From NCBI RefSeq assembly GCF_000167195.1, contig NZ_AADV02000002.1, forward strand, positions 276,269 to 340,268: a DNA stretch of 64,000 bases. Direction: 5' to 3'. The translations under genes and the position numbers were made by a program. Under the pieces are notes generated by a model. It had not been told where the DNA came from, made no database searches, and was given only the letters and a program-made list of their open reading frames with translations. Source of the stretch: Crocosphaera watsonii WH 8501. GTDB taxonomy: Bacteria > Cyanobacteriota > Cyanobacteriia > Cyanobacteriales > Microcystaceae. Below, in pieces: positions 45,284 through 55,885 of this stretch (positions within the stretch are counted from its first letter, which is position 1; every line of letters begins with the position of its first letter).

Positions 45284-47143
45284 GTGGTTTCTTCAATAGC
45301 AAAAATAACTCCATTCTTAGCAGAAACTCCCCAACGCTGTACAGGGGCTTACGCCCTCATAGATAGCCTAGTTCGTCACGGCGTTAAACACATTTTTGGC
45401 TATCCCGGGGGAGCCATTCTCCCCATTTATGACGAATTATACCGAGCCGAAGCCAGGGGAGAGCTTCAACATTTCTTAGTACGTCACGAACAAGGTGCGT
45501 CCCACGCGGCCGACGGTTATGCTCGGGCCACTGGTAAAGTGGGAGTATGTTTCGGGACCTCTGGGCCTGGGGCAACAAATTTAGTAACAGGGATCGCTAC
45601 AGCACATCTCGATTCTATCCCGATGGTGGTAGTAACCGGACAGGTGGGAAGAGCGGCCATTGGCAGCGATGCGTTCCAAGAAACGGATATTTTTGGCATT
45701 ACTCTACCCATAGTCAAACATTCCTACGTGGTACGCTACGCCCAAGATATGGCTGGGATCGTGGCTGAAGCTTTCCATATCGCCAGTACCGGACGGCCTG
45801 GCCCTGTGTTGATCGATGTGCCGAAAGATGTGGGACTCGAAGAATGCGACTATATCCCTGTTGAACCGGGACAGGTTAAATTACCTGGGTATCATCCCAC
45901 GGTAAAAGGAAACCCCCGTCAAGTTAATGGGGCCTTATCTTTAATCGAAACTTCACAACGTCCCTTACTCTATGTGGGAGGTGGGGCGATCGCCGCCAAT
46001 GCTCACGTACAAATACAAGAATTTGCCGAACGTTTTCAAATACCCGTAACCACGACGTTAATGGGACTTGGCTCCTTTGATGAGCATCATCCCCTATCCG
46101 TGGGAATGTTGGGAATGCACGGCACCGCTTACGCTAACTTTGCGGTGAGTGAGTGCGATCTGTTGATCGCTGTGGGAGCGAGATTTGACGATCGCGTAAC
46201 CGGAAAATTAGATGAGTTTGCCTCCCGTGCGCGAGTGATCCATATCGATATCGATCCGGCGGAAGTGGGTAAAAACCGAAGACCTGATGTTCCCATTGTG
46301 GGAGATGTAGCTCAGGTACTCGAACAGTTATTACAGCGATCGCGAGAGATCGATGTTCCCCTAGATCCTCAGAAAACCGAAGCTTGGTTACATCGCATTA
46401 ACCGTTGGCGCCAACAATATCCCCTGGTTGCCCCCCATTATGACGGTACCATATCCCCCCAAGAAGTAATCGCGGAAATTGCTCAACAAGCACCTCACGC
46501 TTACTACACAACGGATGTGGGACAACATCAAATGTGGGCCGCCCAATTCTTAAATAACGGGCCCCGTCGTTGGATTTCTAGCGCAGGGTTAGGAACCATG
46601 GGTTATGGAATGCCGGCAGCCATGGGGGCTAAAGTTGCTTTACCAGAAGAAGAGGTAATCTGTATTAGTGGTGATGCTAGTTTTCAGATGAATCTGCAAG
46701 AGTTGGCTACTTTATCTCAGTATGGGATCGCAGCGAAAACCGTGATTATTAATAACGGTTGGCAGGGAATGGTGCGTCAATGGCAACAAGCCTTTTTCGG
46801 TGAGCGTTACTCCTCGTCTAATATGCAGTCAGGAATGCCCGATTTTGAACTGTTGGCTAAAGCTTTCGGGATCAAGGGTATAACGGTTACAGAGCATTCT
46901 CAATTGTCTGGTGCGATCGCTGAAATGTTAGCCCATGACGGTCCTGTGTTGATGGATGTTCATGTGAAAAAGGATGAAAATTGTTATCCTATGGTTGCTC
47001 CTGGGAAAAGTAATGCCCAAATGTTGGGACTTCCTGAGTTAAAACCGACAATTTTTATGAAGGAATTAACCCGTTGTACTTCCTGTGGTGTGGATAACCC
47101 TGTAACTAACAAGTTTTGTCCTGAATGTGGCGCAAAAGTTTAA
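45284..47143 (+). CDS. ilvB: Acetolactate synthase large subunit with C-terminal zinc ribbon
   Basis: Catalyses the first step of branched-chain amino acid synthesis with TPP, FAD and Mg. The 619-residue protein has the TPP-activating Glu in [19 protein letters not shown], a central FAD-binding domain, and the C-terminal TPP motif [15 protein letters not shown]...[13 protein letters not shown]. The last ~28 residues ([18 protein letters not shown], then PECGAKV) form a CxxC...CxxC zinc ribbon that enzymes of this family in other bacteria lack. Start is GTG at 45284. Confidence 0.95.
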   Translation: MVSSIAKITPFLAETPQRCTGAYALIDSLVRHGVKHIFGYPGGAILPIYDELYRAEARGELQHFLVRHEQGASHAADGYARATGKVGVCFGTSGPGATNLVTGIATAHLDSIPMVVVTGQVGRAAIGSDAFQETDIFGITLPIVKHSYVVRYAQDMAGIVAEAFHIASTGRPGPVLIDVPKDVGLEECDYIPVEPGQVKLPGYHPTVKGNPRQVNGALSLIETSQRPLLYVGGGAIAANAHVQIQEFAERFQIPVTTTLMGLGSFDEHHPLSVGMLGMHGTAYANFAVSECDLLIAVGARFDDRVTGKLDEFASRARVIHIDIDPAEVGKNRRPDVPIVGDVAQVLEQLLQRSREIDVPLDPQKTEAWLHRINRWRQQYPLVAPHYDGTISPQEVIAEIAQQAPHAYYTTDVGQHQMWAAQFLNNGPRRWISSAGLGTMGYGMPAAMGAKVALPEEEVICISGDASFQMNLQELATLSQYGIAAKTVIINNGWQGMVRQWQQAFFGERYSSSNMQSGMPDFELLAKAFGIKGITVTEHSQLSGAIAEMLAHDGPVLMDVHVKKDENCYPMVAPGKSNAQMLGLPELKPTIFMKELTRCTSCGVDNPVTNKFCPECGAKV

Positions 47144-47293
47144 TTTGTGGGGAAACAGAGGAAAAAGTTAATGTTCTCTGTTTCTCCTTATTTTTTAACA
47201 AAATTATTGGCAGAAGTCCCCACCTATAAATTTCCTTATATCCAACTCAGGTGTCTCTAAGTAGTATCATAAACATTCAACAGAAATATAGTC

Positions 47294-47749
47294 ATAAAAG
47301 CATCTCGTTTGATTATTAATACTCTCATTAATCAGAAAATAGGAACTCTGATTATTGGTCATAATCCTGGCTGGAAACAGAAAGTTAACTTAGGGAAAAG
47401 AAACAATCAAAATTTTGTATTTATTCCCTATAATAAGCTCATAGAAATGTTATCTTATAAAGCAGAAATGGTGGGTATTAAGGTAATTATTACTGAAGAA
47501 TCTTATACATCGAAAGCTTCGTTTCTGGATAATGATCCTATTCCTGTGTATCAGAAAGGTAAAAAAAATCAAGTAACTTTTTCTGGGAAAAGAGTAAATA
47601 GAGGTTTGTATCGCACTGGCAAAAGAAAATTAATCAACGCCGATGTTAACGGTTCGTTGAATATCATGAGAAAAGCAGTCCCAAATGCCTTTAGCTATGG
47701 GATAGAGGGTGTTGTAGTTCACCCAGTCAGGGTAATACCTGCAAAATAA
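47294..47749 (+). pseudogene. TnpB (IS200/IS605 OrfB) C-terminal fragment
   Basis: The frame encodes the C-terminal ~150 residues of a TnpB nuclease: KASRLIINTLINQKIGTLIIG, the RuvC-II Glu region IITEESYTSKASFLD, the RuvC-III Asp region NADVNGSLNIMRKAVP, and the usual tail GVVVHPVRVIPAK. The N-terminal half, including RuvC-I, is absent, and no start with a ribosome-binding site is present. No guide-RNA hairpin is obvious after the stop. It lies between ilvB and tkt. Confidence 0.8.
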
Positions 47750-47936
47750 GGATATGTCATATTTGACTATATTTTTATGAACTATATATTAAGTTATCAG
47801 AAAATTATTACAGTCCATCTTCCCATCGTTACCCAAGAGTGGGATGATAAAGACAAACCTTGGGGCAAATTACAGACCAGGAGTTGCCCACTCCACACTG
47901 ATTGTTGTCTTATCGTAGTTTATTGCAAGAAAAATT

Positions 47937-49947
47937 ATGGTTGCTGCCACCCAGTCACTTCAAGAACTGTGCATTAATTCTATTCGTTTTTTAGCGGTTG
48001 ACGCTGTAGAAAAAGCTAAATCAGGACACCCCGGACTGCCTATGGGTGCGGCTCCGATGGCTTATGTCCTCTGGGATAAGTTTATGCGGTTTAACCCCAA
48101 AAACCCCAAATGGTTTAACCGCGATCGCTTCATCTTATCTGCGGGTCATGGCTGTATGTTACAGTACGCCTTACTCTATTTGACCGGTTACGATAGTGTC
48201 ACCATCGAAGACATTAAACAGTTCCGTCAATGGGGATCAAAAACCCCTGGACACCCAGAAAACTTTGAAACCGAAGGGGTAGAAGTTACCACCGGTCCTT
48301 TGGGACAAGGGATCGCTAATGGAGTAGGTTTAGCCCTAGCAGAAGCCCATTTAGCAGCTACCTTTAACAAACCAGATGCTACCATCGTTGATCACTACAC
48401 CTATGTTATTTTAGGGGATGGTTGCAACATGGAAGGTGTGGCCGGTGAAGCTTGTTCTATTGCTGGACACTGGGGTTTAGGTAAACTGATCGCTCTTTAT
48501 GACGATAACCACATCTCTATCGATGGTTCTACAGATGTGGCGTTTACCGAAGATGTGTCCAAACGCTTTGAAGCTTACGGTTGGCACACTATCCATGTGC
48601 CAAATGGTAACACCGATTTAGATGCTATTGCTAAGGCCATCGAAGAGGCGAAAAAAGTCACCGATAAGCCTACCATGATCAAAGTTACCACCACCATCGG
48701 TTATGGGTTCTCCCAACAAACAAGACACCGCCGGTGTTCACGGTGCTGCTTTGGGTGCAGATGAAGTGGCTTTAACCCGTAAAAACTTGGGATGGGACTA
48801 TGAACCCTTCGATATCCCCCAAGATGTGCTTAAGGCAATGAATAAGGCTGAACAGGGTGCTAGTTACGAAGCTGAATGGAACCAAGCTTTTGCAGCTTAC
48901 AAGGCTAAATATCCCACCGAAGCTGCTGAGTTTGAACGTTATTTAAGTGGTCAACTTCCCGATGGTTGGGATAAGGACTTACCTACCTTCACCCCCGATG
49001 ATGACGGACAACCTACTCGGAAACATTCCGCTGCTATCCTCAACATCTTAGCTCCTGTTGTACCTGAGTTAATCGGTGGTTCGGCGGATTTAACCCACTC
49101 TAACTTAACGGAATTAAAAGTTTCTGGGGACTTCCAAAAAGGAGCCTATGCTAACCGTAACGTCCACTTTGGAGTGCGTGAGCATGGTATGGGTGCTATC
49201 TGTAACGGAATGTCTTTACATAATTCTGGTTTAATTCCTTATGGTGCTACTTTCTTGATATTTACCGATTATATGCGGGCTTCTATCCGTTTATCGGCTT
49301 TGTCTCAAGTAGGAGCTATCTGGGTTATGACTCACGACTCCATTGGACAAGGGGAAGATGGTCCGACTCACCAACCTGTAGAGGTTTTGGCTTCTTTACG
49401 GGCTATTCCTGATTTAACTGTTTTTCGTCCTGCTGATGGCAATGAGTGTTCTGGAGCCTATAAAGTGGCGGTTGAGAAGGCCAAAGCTCATGCACCTAGT
49501 TTATTAGCCTTTACCCGTCAGAAAGTGCCTAACCTCCCTGGAACTTCTATGGAAGGAGTGGCTAAGGGTGCTTATACTATTGTTGACTGTGATGGAACTC
49601 CTGATATTATCCTCATGGGAACCGGTTCAGAAGTCAGTCTATGTGTGGCTGCTGCTGAAAAATTAACCGGCGAAGGGAAGAAAGTTCGCGTGGTTTCTAT
49701 GCCTTCTTGGGAGTTATTTGAAGCGCAAGACGAAGCTTATAAAGAGTCTGTTTTCCCCAAAGCTGTAACTAAGCGTTTATCTGTGGAAGCTGGTGTTAGC
49801 TTTGGTTGGTCAAAATACGTTGGACCCGAAGGCTACAGCGTCAGTATTGACACTTTTGGTGCTTCTGCTCCTGGTGGAACCTGTATGGAAAAATTCGGCT
49901 TTAGTGTTGATAATGTTTTGGCTAAGGCAAAAGCTGTTTTAGGTTAA
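47937..49947 (+). CDS. tkt: Transketolase, frameshifted as sequenced
   Basis: Transketolase links the Calvin cycle and pentose phosphate pathway. The first frame starts [19 protein letters not shown] and contains [17 protein letters not shown] and the TPP motif [16 protein letters not shown]. It should continue [16 protein letters not shown], but an extra G in GGTTATGGG (about 48704-48706) shifts the frame; the second frame then carries [16 protein letters not shown] and the rest to 49947. Joined, it is a full-length ~670-residue enzyme. Because tkt is needed for photosynthesis, a sequencing or assembly error is more likely than true loss. Confidence 0.9.
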
Positions 49948-49980
49948 TTAATTCCTAATTCCTGTTATTAATCAATCAAA

Positions 49981-50008
49981 GCCCTCTGAAAGTTTAGGGG
50001 GTTTTTTC
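49981..50008 (+). terminator. Intrinsic terminator of tkt
   Basis: CCCTCT pairs with AGGGGG (49982-49987 with 49996-50001, one G-T pair), followed directly by a run of T. It sits 34 bp after the tkt stop. Confidence 0.85.
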
Positions 50009-50278
50009 TTGTTCATTTTGCCATTTGTTATGATTTTCGATACCAGGGACATTCCTAATACCCTCTGAATAACAACTGTTCATTATTGATGGTTGAACTT
50101 GGAAGGACAAATAAAAAGAATTGGGGGAGGTTCATATGGGAAAAATTCCTCCCCTCAACGCTTGAACAGGTGCCGAGTTACAATGACTCTGGATGTTTTT
50201 TCTTTGTTCCCATCATCAGAACTTTCCCGACATAATATAATCTAATTATTTATCATCAGAACTTTTTAATATATAACC
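50009..50278 (+). other. Gap between tkt and YihY gene, with a GGGGAGG hairpin
   Basis: About 270 bp without a supported gene. GGGGAGG (50124-50130) pairs with CCTCCCC (50148-50154); the loop contains a tiny ATG frame of nine codons. This may be a small-RNA or leader structure. A direct repeat CATCAGAACTTT occurs twice before the YihY start (50214 and 50254). Confidence 0.35.
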
Positions 50279-51205
50279 GTGATTGAGTTTGTTCAAAACC
50301 GAATACTATCCTCCAAGATAATACAGTTATTCACCGGTACCCTTATTAAATGGCAACAAGACGACTGTATAGAAATGGGGGCAGCATTGTCCTATTATGC
50401 TATTTTTTCCCTTTTTCCTATCTTACTGGTTATTTTAAGTATAACTGGTTTCATTCTTGGCCCTGATACCAACGCTTATACTCAAATTTTAATCCTTGCT
50501 AAAACGGCCTTTCCTATAGAAGCTTATCATATAGTAGAAACTACCTTGCTCCAATTAAATACAAGTAGTTTAGGTGCAGGGATTATTGGTTTTTCTATTC
50601 TATTTATTACTGCCAGTCGTATTTTTCTGGCTTTGAGTCGTGATGTTAATAAAATCTGGAAAGTTTATCATCGTCAGTATAGTCAAAATGGCTGGTTTTG
50701 GACAGTTATTACTTTCATTAAAAATCAAATTATTGCCTTTCTTTTAGTATTAAGTTCCACTGCTTTAATGTTAGTTTCTCTGTTATCTAATATTGCTTTA
50801 AAAGTATTTTTTAAGATCATTCAAAATGTAGAGAATGTAATTACTTGGGTTCGACTTGACGAAGCTTCTCTATGGAATACTTTACAATTAGGAGTAACTT
50901 ATTTTCTCCTAACTTCTGTGGTTATGTTTCTTTATAAAACCCTCCCAGCAACTAAAGTAAAATGGAGTGATATTTGGATAGGTGCTTTATTAGCAGTTAG
51001 CTTATTTTCTCTCCTTCAAAGTTCAGTTAGTAGTGGGGTAATTCGTATTGGGGAACAGTTTCGAGCTTATGGTATTATTGGAGGATTCATGGTACTTTTA
51101 TTATGGATATTTCTAACCTGTCAAATTTTTCTCTTAGGCTGCGAATTTACTTATGTTTATACGCATTTATTTGGCAGTAGAAAAAATAAATCAATCGATA
51201 AATAA
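50279..51205 (+). CDS. YihY/BrkB-family membrane protein
   Basis: The 308-residue protein has six predicted membrane helices and the YihY/BrkB signature DDCIEMGAALSYYAIFSLFPILL, then FITASRIFLALSRDVNKIW, and late WSDIWIGALLAVSLFSLLQ. Function of the family is not established (once thought RNase BN; proposed transporter or membrane factor). Start is GTG. It converges with murG, their stops being adjacent. Confidence 0.92.
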   Translation: MIEFVQNRILSSKIIQLFTGTLIKWQQDDCIEMGAALSYYAIFSLFPILLVILSITGFILGPDTNAYTQILILAKTAFPIEAYHIVETTLLQLNTSSLGAGIIGFSILFITASRIFLALSRDVNKIWKVYHRQYSQNGWFWTVITFIKNQIIAFLLVLSSTALMLVSLLSNIALKVFFKIIQNVENVITWVRLDEASLWNTLQLGVTYFLLTSVVMFLYKTLPATKVKWSDIWIGALLAVSLFSLLQSSVSSGVIRIGEQFRAYGIIGGFMVLLLWIFLTCQIFLLGCEFTYVYTHLFGSRKNKSIDK

Positions 51206-52252
51206 TTAAACAGCATCTTTAATCAACTTAGATAATTGTTCCGCACTATCTATAACAGCTAATTCTGAACTTTTTTGAGACATCCTTTTCAATTTTTCAG
51301 GATTTTTTATTAAATCTAAAACCAAGTCTTTTAAGTTTTGTTCCGTTAATTCTTTTTGTTGATAACAATAGGCTGCCTCTCCTTCAACAAACACTTTAGC
51401 ATTAAAAGATTGATGATCCTCTGCTGCAAAAGGATAAGGGATTAGTATAGCAGGAGTTTTAGTAATAGCTAATTCTGTTAAGGTTCCGGCACCAGCACGA
51501 CTCACCGCTAAATCTGCTCTTTGTAATAGCCCAGCAACATTATCATAGAATGGTAAAGAAATATATTGAGGGTGTTTAAAAATATCGGCATCAGGGTCAT
51601 TTTTTCCTGTTAAATGGACTACATAAACCCCCATTTTTAACCACTCTGGTAAGCAATTACGAACTAATTGATTAACAGAAACAGCACCTTGAGAGCCACC
51701 TATTATGACAATTAGAGGCACATTATCAGGTATATTTAAGTCTAAAGATTGGGGAGTGTAGAACTGCGATCGCACAGGGGTACTAACCCAAATAGTAGGG
51801 ATATTAGGTAAATATTTTTTAGTCCCTTCAAAACCCAAAGCCACTGTATTACAAAAACGACTTAATAGTTTAGTTACCTTGCCAGGAATATAGTTTGCTT
51901 CGTGAAGAATAGCAGGTATTCCTGATAACTTAGCGGCTAAAATAGCAGGACTAGCAATATATCCACCAGTGGTAAAAACTACTTCTATTTTTTCTTCTTT
52001 AATTATTTTTTTTACAGCAAAAACTGAGTTAACTAAACCCAACAAAATTTGTAACTTTTTGAGGGGAGAGCGAGTTTGAAATCCTTCAACTGATATAGAA
52101 TGGAAAGGATAGCGATCGCCGATTAAACTCTGTTCGAGACGGTTGGGAGTTCCTAACCATTGAATTTCGTAATCTGGTAATTTTTCAGCCACTCCTAAAG
52201 CCGGAAAAACATGACCCCCAGTGCCACTTGCTGCGATTAATAAACGTGCCAT
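51206..52252 (-). CDS. murG: UDP-GlcNAc transferase MurG (lipid II synthesis)
   Basis: MurG adds GlcNAc to lipid I at the inner face of the plasma membrane, giving lipid II for peptidoglycan. The 348-residue protein has the N-terminal glycine motif ASGTGGHVFPALGVAE, GGYIASPAILAAKLSGIPAILHEAN, the second-domain loop IIGGSQGAVSVNQ, and the donor-binding SRAGAGTLTELAITKTPAILIPYPFAAEDHQ. Length and motifs are complete. Confidence 0.97.
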   Translation of the reverse strand: MARLLIAASGTGGHVFPALGVAEKLPDYEIQWLGTPNRLEQSLIGDRYPFHSISVEGFQTRSPLKKLQILLGLVNSVFAVKKIIKEEKIEVVFTTGGYIASPAILAAKLSGIPAILHEANYIPGKVTKLLSRFCNTVALGFEGTKKYLPNIPTIWVSTPVRSQFYTPQSLDLNIPDNVPLIVIIGGSQGAVSVNQLVRNCLPEWLKMGVYVVHLTGKNDPDADIFKHPQYISLPFYDNVAGLLQRADLAVSRAGAGTLTELAITKTPAILIPYPFAAEDHQSFNAKVFVEGEAAYCYQQKELTEQNLKDLVLDLIKNPEKLKRMSQKSSELAVIDSAEQLSKLIKDAV

Positions 52253-52327
52253 AAAAACAAAATAATCGTTATAATAAAGAGAAAATCCTAGTATAGTAAA
52301 TCAGGATAGTTCACAAAAGGTAGACGC

Positions 52328-53098
52328 ATGATGTATCGCCATTGGTTCCTCTCTGTTGTAATTGGTTTCGGTATAAGCTTAGGGACTCATTTAACTCTCC
52401 GTGCAGAAAGCCCTGACACGGCACCGGTTGAATTAAAAGCCCTAATTACGCAAATCGATGCAGCAGCTAATCGACAGGACATCGAACGTATTCAATCATT
52501 ATATAGTGACCAATATGTGACGGCTGATGGGTTAATGTTAGATGAGTTTACCCAAAGCTTAAAGGCACTGTGGAAAGATTATCCTGATTTGGAATATACA
52601 ACAGAAATATTATCTTGGGAGAAAAAAGGCACAGGTTGGGTGGCAGAAACTTTAACAACTGTGATAGGAAATAATCAAGAAAGGGGGCGAAAAATTCAAC
52701 TAGAAGCCAAAATTAAATCCCGTCAAACTTTCCAAGGAGATAAATTGATTCGTCAAGAAATATTAAGCGAAGAAACGAGATTAACCTCTGGAGAAAATCC
52801 CCCAGAAGTCACCGTAAATATACCAGAAACAGTGAAAGTTGGGGAAGAGTTTGATTTTGATGTTATTGTCGATGATCCTCTCAGGGATGAGTTATTAGCG
52901 GGTATGGCGATGTTAGAAAAAGTTGACAGCGATCGATATTTAGATCCCTCTACTATGCAGCTAGAATTGTTACAATCTGGGGGATTATTTAAACGAGTTC
53001 CTGCTGCTGAAGAACAACAAAATCGTTGGCTTTCTGCTATTTTGGTTCGTAGCGAAGGTATTACTATGATTACTCATCGTGTCAGAATTATTGACTAA
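52328..53098 (+). CDS. Exported NTF2/SnoaL-like protein
   Basis: The 256-residue protein has an N-terminal signal peptide (residues 1-~26) and an NTF2-like cone (residues ~36-135; IDAAANRQDIERIQSLYSDQ, then EFTQSLKALWKDYPDLEY). The C-terminal half is beta-rich (VTVNIPETVKVGEEFDFDVI). NTF2-like folds bind small hydrophobic ligands or act as partners; the role here is unknown. Confidence 0.82.
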   Translation: MMYRHWFLSVVIGFGISLGTHLTLRAESPDTAPVELKALITQIDAAANRQDIERIQSLYSDQYVTADGLMLDEFTQSLKALWKDYPDLEYTTEILSWEKKGTGWVAETLTTVIGNNQERGRKIQLEAKIKSRQTFQGDKLIRQEILSEETRLTSGENPPEVTVNIPETVKVGEEFDFDVIVDDPLRDELLAGMAMLEKVDSDRYLDPSTMQLELLQSGGLFKRVPAAEEQQNRWLSAILVRSEGITMITHRVRIID

Positions 53099-53105
53099 TG
53101 AGTGA

Positions 53106-53216
53106 TTATTTTTGCTGTTGTTTAGCATAGATATCTACAAGATTTCGGATCATGGCCTGATAAGATGCGTTATTACGCAATTGAATCGCCTTTTTACTAT
53201 AGGTTGATTTCGGCAA
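53106..53216 (-). CDS. Possible 36-aa small protein
   Basis: A TTG-initiated frame ending at 53106 reads PKSTYSKKAIQLRNNASY, then QAMIRNLVDIYAKQQQK. The composition is protein-like (basic, amphipathic helix) but there is no clear ribosome-binding site, and it could be the tail of a decayed gene. It lies between the NTF2-like and GTPase genes. Confidence 0.3.
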   Translation of the reverse strand: MPKSTYSKKAIQLRNNASYQAMIRNLVDIYAKQQQK

Positions 53217-53299
53217 TGATCACAAAACTTTTTAAAATTTACATCAGTTTACTATTAATACTGTAAACCTAAAATCGGATAAACCCAAAATAGGTTATT

Positions 53300-55219
53300 T
53301 TACAAATACTCTTTAAACCGCTTTCTTAACTGTTCAATGGTCATATTTTTGTTTAAAAATTCAACCATAGCTTGACCAAAAGCCCAAGCATTGTCTTGAC
53401 TATTTCCCGAATTATCTAATAATAAAGGCCACAAAGATAACAAATCAAACTGTTTAAGATTAACCTCATCGGAATCAAACAAACAGAATAAATCATAAGC
53501 CATTTGTAACTTACCCACAACAATTGGTAATTGTTCAACAGGAATCTGTTCAGCTAATAAATAAGCCAAGGTAGAAGAGCCTGTACTTAACGTAGAAAGA
53601 AACTGTAAAACAGGACTTTTTAATAAAGCCGTTATTCCTTCTGTTGTACTCAGTCGTAATGTACAATTTTCAATTATTTTTGCAGCAGCAACGGATCGGG
53701 CTTCTTGTTGTTGTAAAAAACGGGCTAATCTTAATTGTTTTGAAGGTTTAATAGAGGCTAATAAACTATTGGTTAAAACATCAATTCCCCAACTCTGTCG
53801 GCCAACGGTTCCATCACGAGTAACAATGGGTAAAATAACGTCACATTTATCCCCTAATATTTCCACACGGTAAGCTGTCGCCTCTCGAATACTTATTTCT
53901 TTGGGTAACTTTCCCTGTTGCCAATCATAAGGAGGTTGCCACTCTCTCACTGGCCGTAAGCGATCCACTTGGGTTACAATGGCAATCATGGGTAAGTTTG
54001 TAATCTCTTCTCTAACCGCCTCCAGAAACTTCATATCTATCTCTAAAGAAGGATCAAGAGCAGGAGTTACTAATAACAATAAATCTGCCTTGGTACAATA
54101 ATTTAACACCTGTTCACGAAACTCTGGACGGTTAATTTGTTCATACCCAGGAGTATCCCAAAGGGTTAAACTTTCCTCCGTATTACTATGCCAATGATAA
54201 GCGGTAAAATCATCTGTATTGGGTAAAATATCAACTTCTGCTTGAGCGGTTTTAAATAAAGTATTGATCAAGCTACTTTTCCCAGCGCCAGTCCTTCCTG
54301 CCAGTAAAATATTAACCGGTTTTACTTCTATTTTGTCGATGGGTTGGGCCTTAGCAATAATCTCTTGTAGGGTTTGAGTTTTGGCAGCAGAAGGGGCTTT
54401 TTCGGGAACGGATAATGTGGATAATGTGTCTGAAGGGAGCAGAGTTTTGTGACTATAAAGGGCGATCGCTTGTTTAGCAAGAATTTTTAAAGCCGTTTCT
54501 CGGAAGGTTTGCCCAAAGTTGACCACAAGTTGTTGATTTGCTTCTTGAGTGGATTTTCTACTGGTTTGTTTAGCTAAAGCAACCACTGGGTTCAATACCC
54601 ACTGACTCCAGTTCCAAACACGCCATAATTTACGAGCATTGGGTTCTAATTTTTGGTAAACTTCATAAGCTTGATAAGCTTGGCCAATACTGACTTGATT
54701 AAGAAAAGGGGCTAATTTTTGCATCCAGCGATCAAGATCGTCTACGGTTCCCCGAATAAGTCCATAAGCTTGAGGAACATAGATATTAAGTAACGGATAT
54801 TTGATTTCTGGGTGATAGACTTGGGCGATCGCACTGACTAAACTCTCGCAGCGTTGCCAAAACGTAGGCCAATCTTCCCAAAAAGGGCGATCGTTGCGAG
54901 TTTCTTGGATAATATCGTAGAGAATGGTCTCTATTTTACCAATGGTTTCTTGATCCCCAATGGTGGCAACAATTTGGTTTTCTTGCTTGTCTCCCTCTTG
55001 GGTAACCTGAGAGATAAAGGTTTCAATTTGTTGTTCTACGGGTTTCGTCCACTTAACCAATAACCAACGCCATCCTAGCAAAATTAAGACCAAAATAGCC
55101 CAGATCCAATTAATTCCCCATTGATGAATTTGTATCCCTGTTGCAATGATAAAAAAACTAACAATAACAATCACAGGACTTGCTAATACTACCCACTGCC
55201 AAGGTTTTAATCTAATCAT
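53300..55219 (-). CDS. Membrane-associated dynamin/Era-like GTPase
   Basis: The 639-residue protein starts with two hydrophobic segments (residues ~9-27 and 34-50). A GTPase domain (~ residues 295-460) has P-loop LLAGRTGAGKSSLINTLF, switch/G3 LWDTPGYEQINRPEF and G4 TQVDR. The flanking regions are helical, and the C-terminus resembles DUF697-type helices. Such GTPases are common in cyanobacteria without an assigned role; membrane remodelling or ion homeostasis has been suggested for relatives. Confidence 0.88.
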   Translation of the reverse strand: MIRLKPWQWVVLASPVIVIVSFFIIATGIQIHQWGINWIWAILVLILLGWRWLLVKWTKPVEQQIETFISQVTQEGDKQENQIVATIGDQETIGKIETILYDIIQETRNDRPFWEDWPTFWQRCESLVSAIAQVYHPEIKYPLLNIYVPQAYGLIRGTVDDLDRWMQKLAPFLNQVSIGQAYQAYEVYQKLEPNARKLWRVWNWSQWVLNPVVALAKQTSRKSTQEANQQLVVNFGQTFRETALKILAKQAIALYSHKTLLPSDTLSTLSVPEKAPSAAKTQTLQEIIAKAQPIDKIEVKPVNILLAGRTGAGKSSLINTLFKTAQAEVDILPNTDDFTAYHWHSNTEESLTLWDTPGYEQINRPEFREQVLNYCTKADLLLLVTPALDPSLEIDMKFLEAVREEITNLPMIAIVTQVDRLRPVREWQPPYDWQQGKLPKEISIREATAYRVEILGDKCDVILPIVTRDGTVGRQSWGIDVLTNSLLASIKPSKQLRLARFLQQQEARSVAAAKIIENCTLRLSTTEGITALLKSPVLQFLSTLSTGSSTLAYLLAEQIPVEQLPIVVGKLQMAYDLFCLFDSDEVNLKQFDLLSLWPLLLDNSGNSQDNAWAFGQAMVEFLNKNMTIEQLRKRFKEYL

Positions 55220-55339
55220 ATTTTTTAATTTACCTGTATAATAAGATATATTTTAAGGGAAATAATCTTGAAAATTTAGGAATAGTTACGAAAATAACTA
55301 AATTCTTAATCAATTTTTCTCACTTATTAATGGTAACTT

Positions 55340-55714
55340 ATGCCCTCTCTAACCCTCTCAGAAATCACTTATTATCGTTCCCAACTTGCTGACTATCCCG
55401 ATGCGATCGCCGCTTTAGATGAAATTGTTGTTTGTGATGGTGACTTAGACGATGCGGCCATTAACCTTGCTTTAAGTGTAGGACAAACCCCCGATCGCAC
55501 TGACTGGTTAGAGGGGTTAGCAAAACGATATCGTGTAGAAATTTGTCAAGAAAACCTGATTAATGAATTGTCTCAAGGTCATATTATTCCGGTGATTAAT
55601 CATTTAATGAATACCAAAAGAGTACCAGATATTTTAGTGTTACCTGTTATCTTATATGTTTTCAAAACGGGGGTTGATGATTTTTGTTCCCCTTTAAAAC
55701 TTAAAATAACATAA
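55340..55714 (+). CDS. Hypothetical cyanobacterial protein
   Basis: A 124-residue soluble protein, MPSLTLSEITYYRSQLADYP then AIAALDEIVVCDGDLDDAAI, with mostly helical prediction by eye. No known motif. It stands alone between the divergent GTPase and convergent kinase genes. Length and composition support a true gene. Confidence 0.8.
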   Translation: MPSLTLSEITYYRSQLADYPDAIAALDEIVVCDGDLDDAAINLALSVGQTPDRTDWLEGLAKRYRVEICQENLINELSQGHIIPVINHLMNTKRVPDILVLPVILYVFKTGVDDFCSPLKLKIT

Positions 55715-55791
55715 GTCTAACTACTACTGTCTAAGAAAACTTACCTTTTTTTCAATACTTTATTATTTTTAATCTTTTTCTTAGATCGTAG

Positions 55792-55858
55792 GGTGGGTTA
55801 GGTGCAGATTTTATTTTGATAAAAACATCATAATTTTTTATCCGCACCGTAACCCACC
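55792..55858. repeat. GGTGGGTTA-GTGC inverted repeat
   Basis: Left arm GGTGGGTTAGGTGC and right arm GCACCGTAACCCACC pair with one unpaired base, loop ~38. It resembles the outer arms at 26158-26213 and the dispersed hairpins at 9818 and 32070. Confidence 0.65.
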
Positions 55859-55885
55859 ATTTTCAATTATCCTTAGTTCTTCTTC

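Noticed and set aside
47777-47977. 66-codon frame upstream of tkt
   Set aside because: Overlaps the tkt start in another frame; no support.
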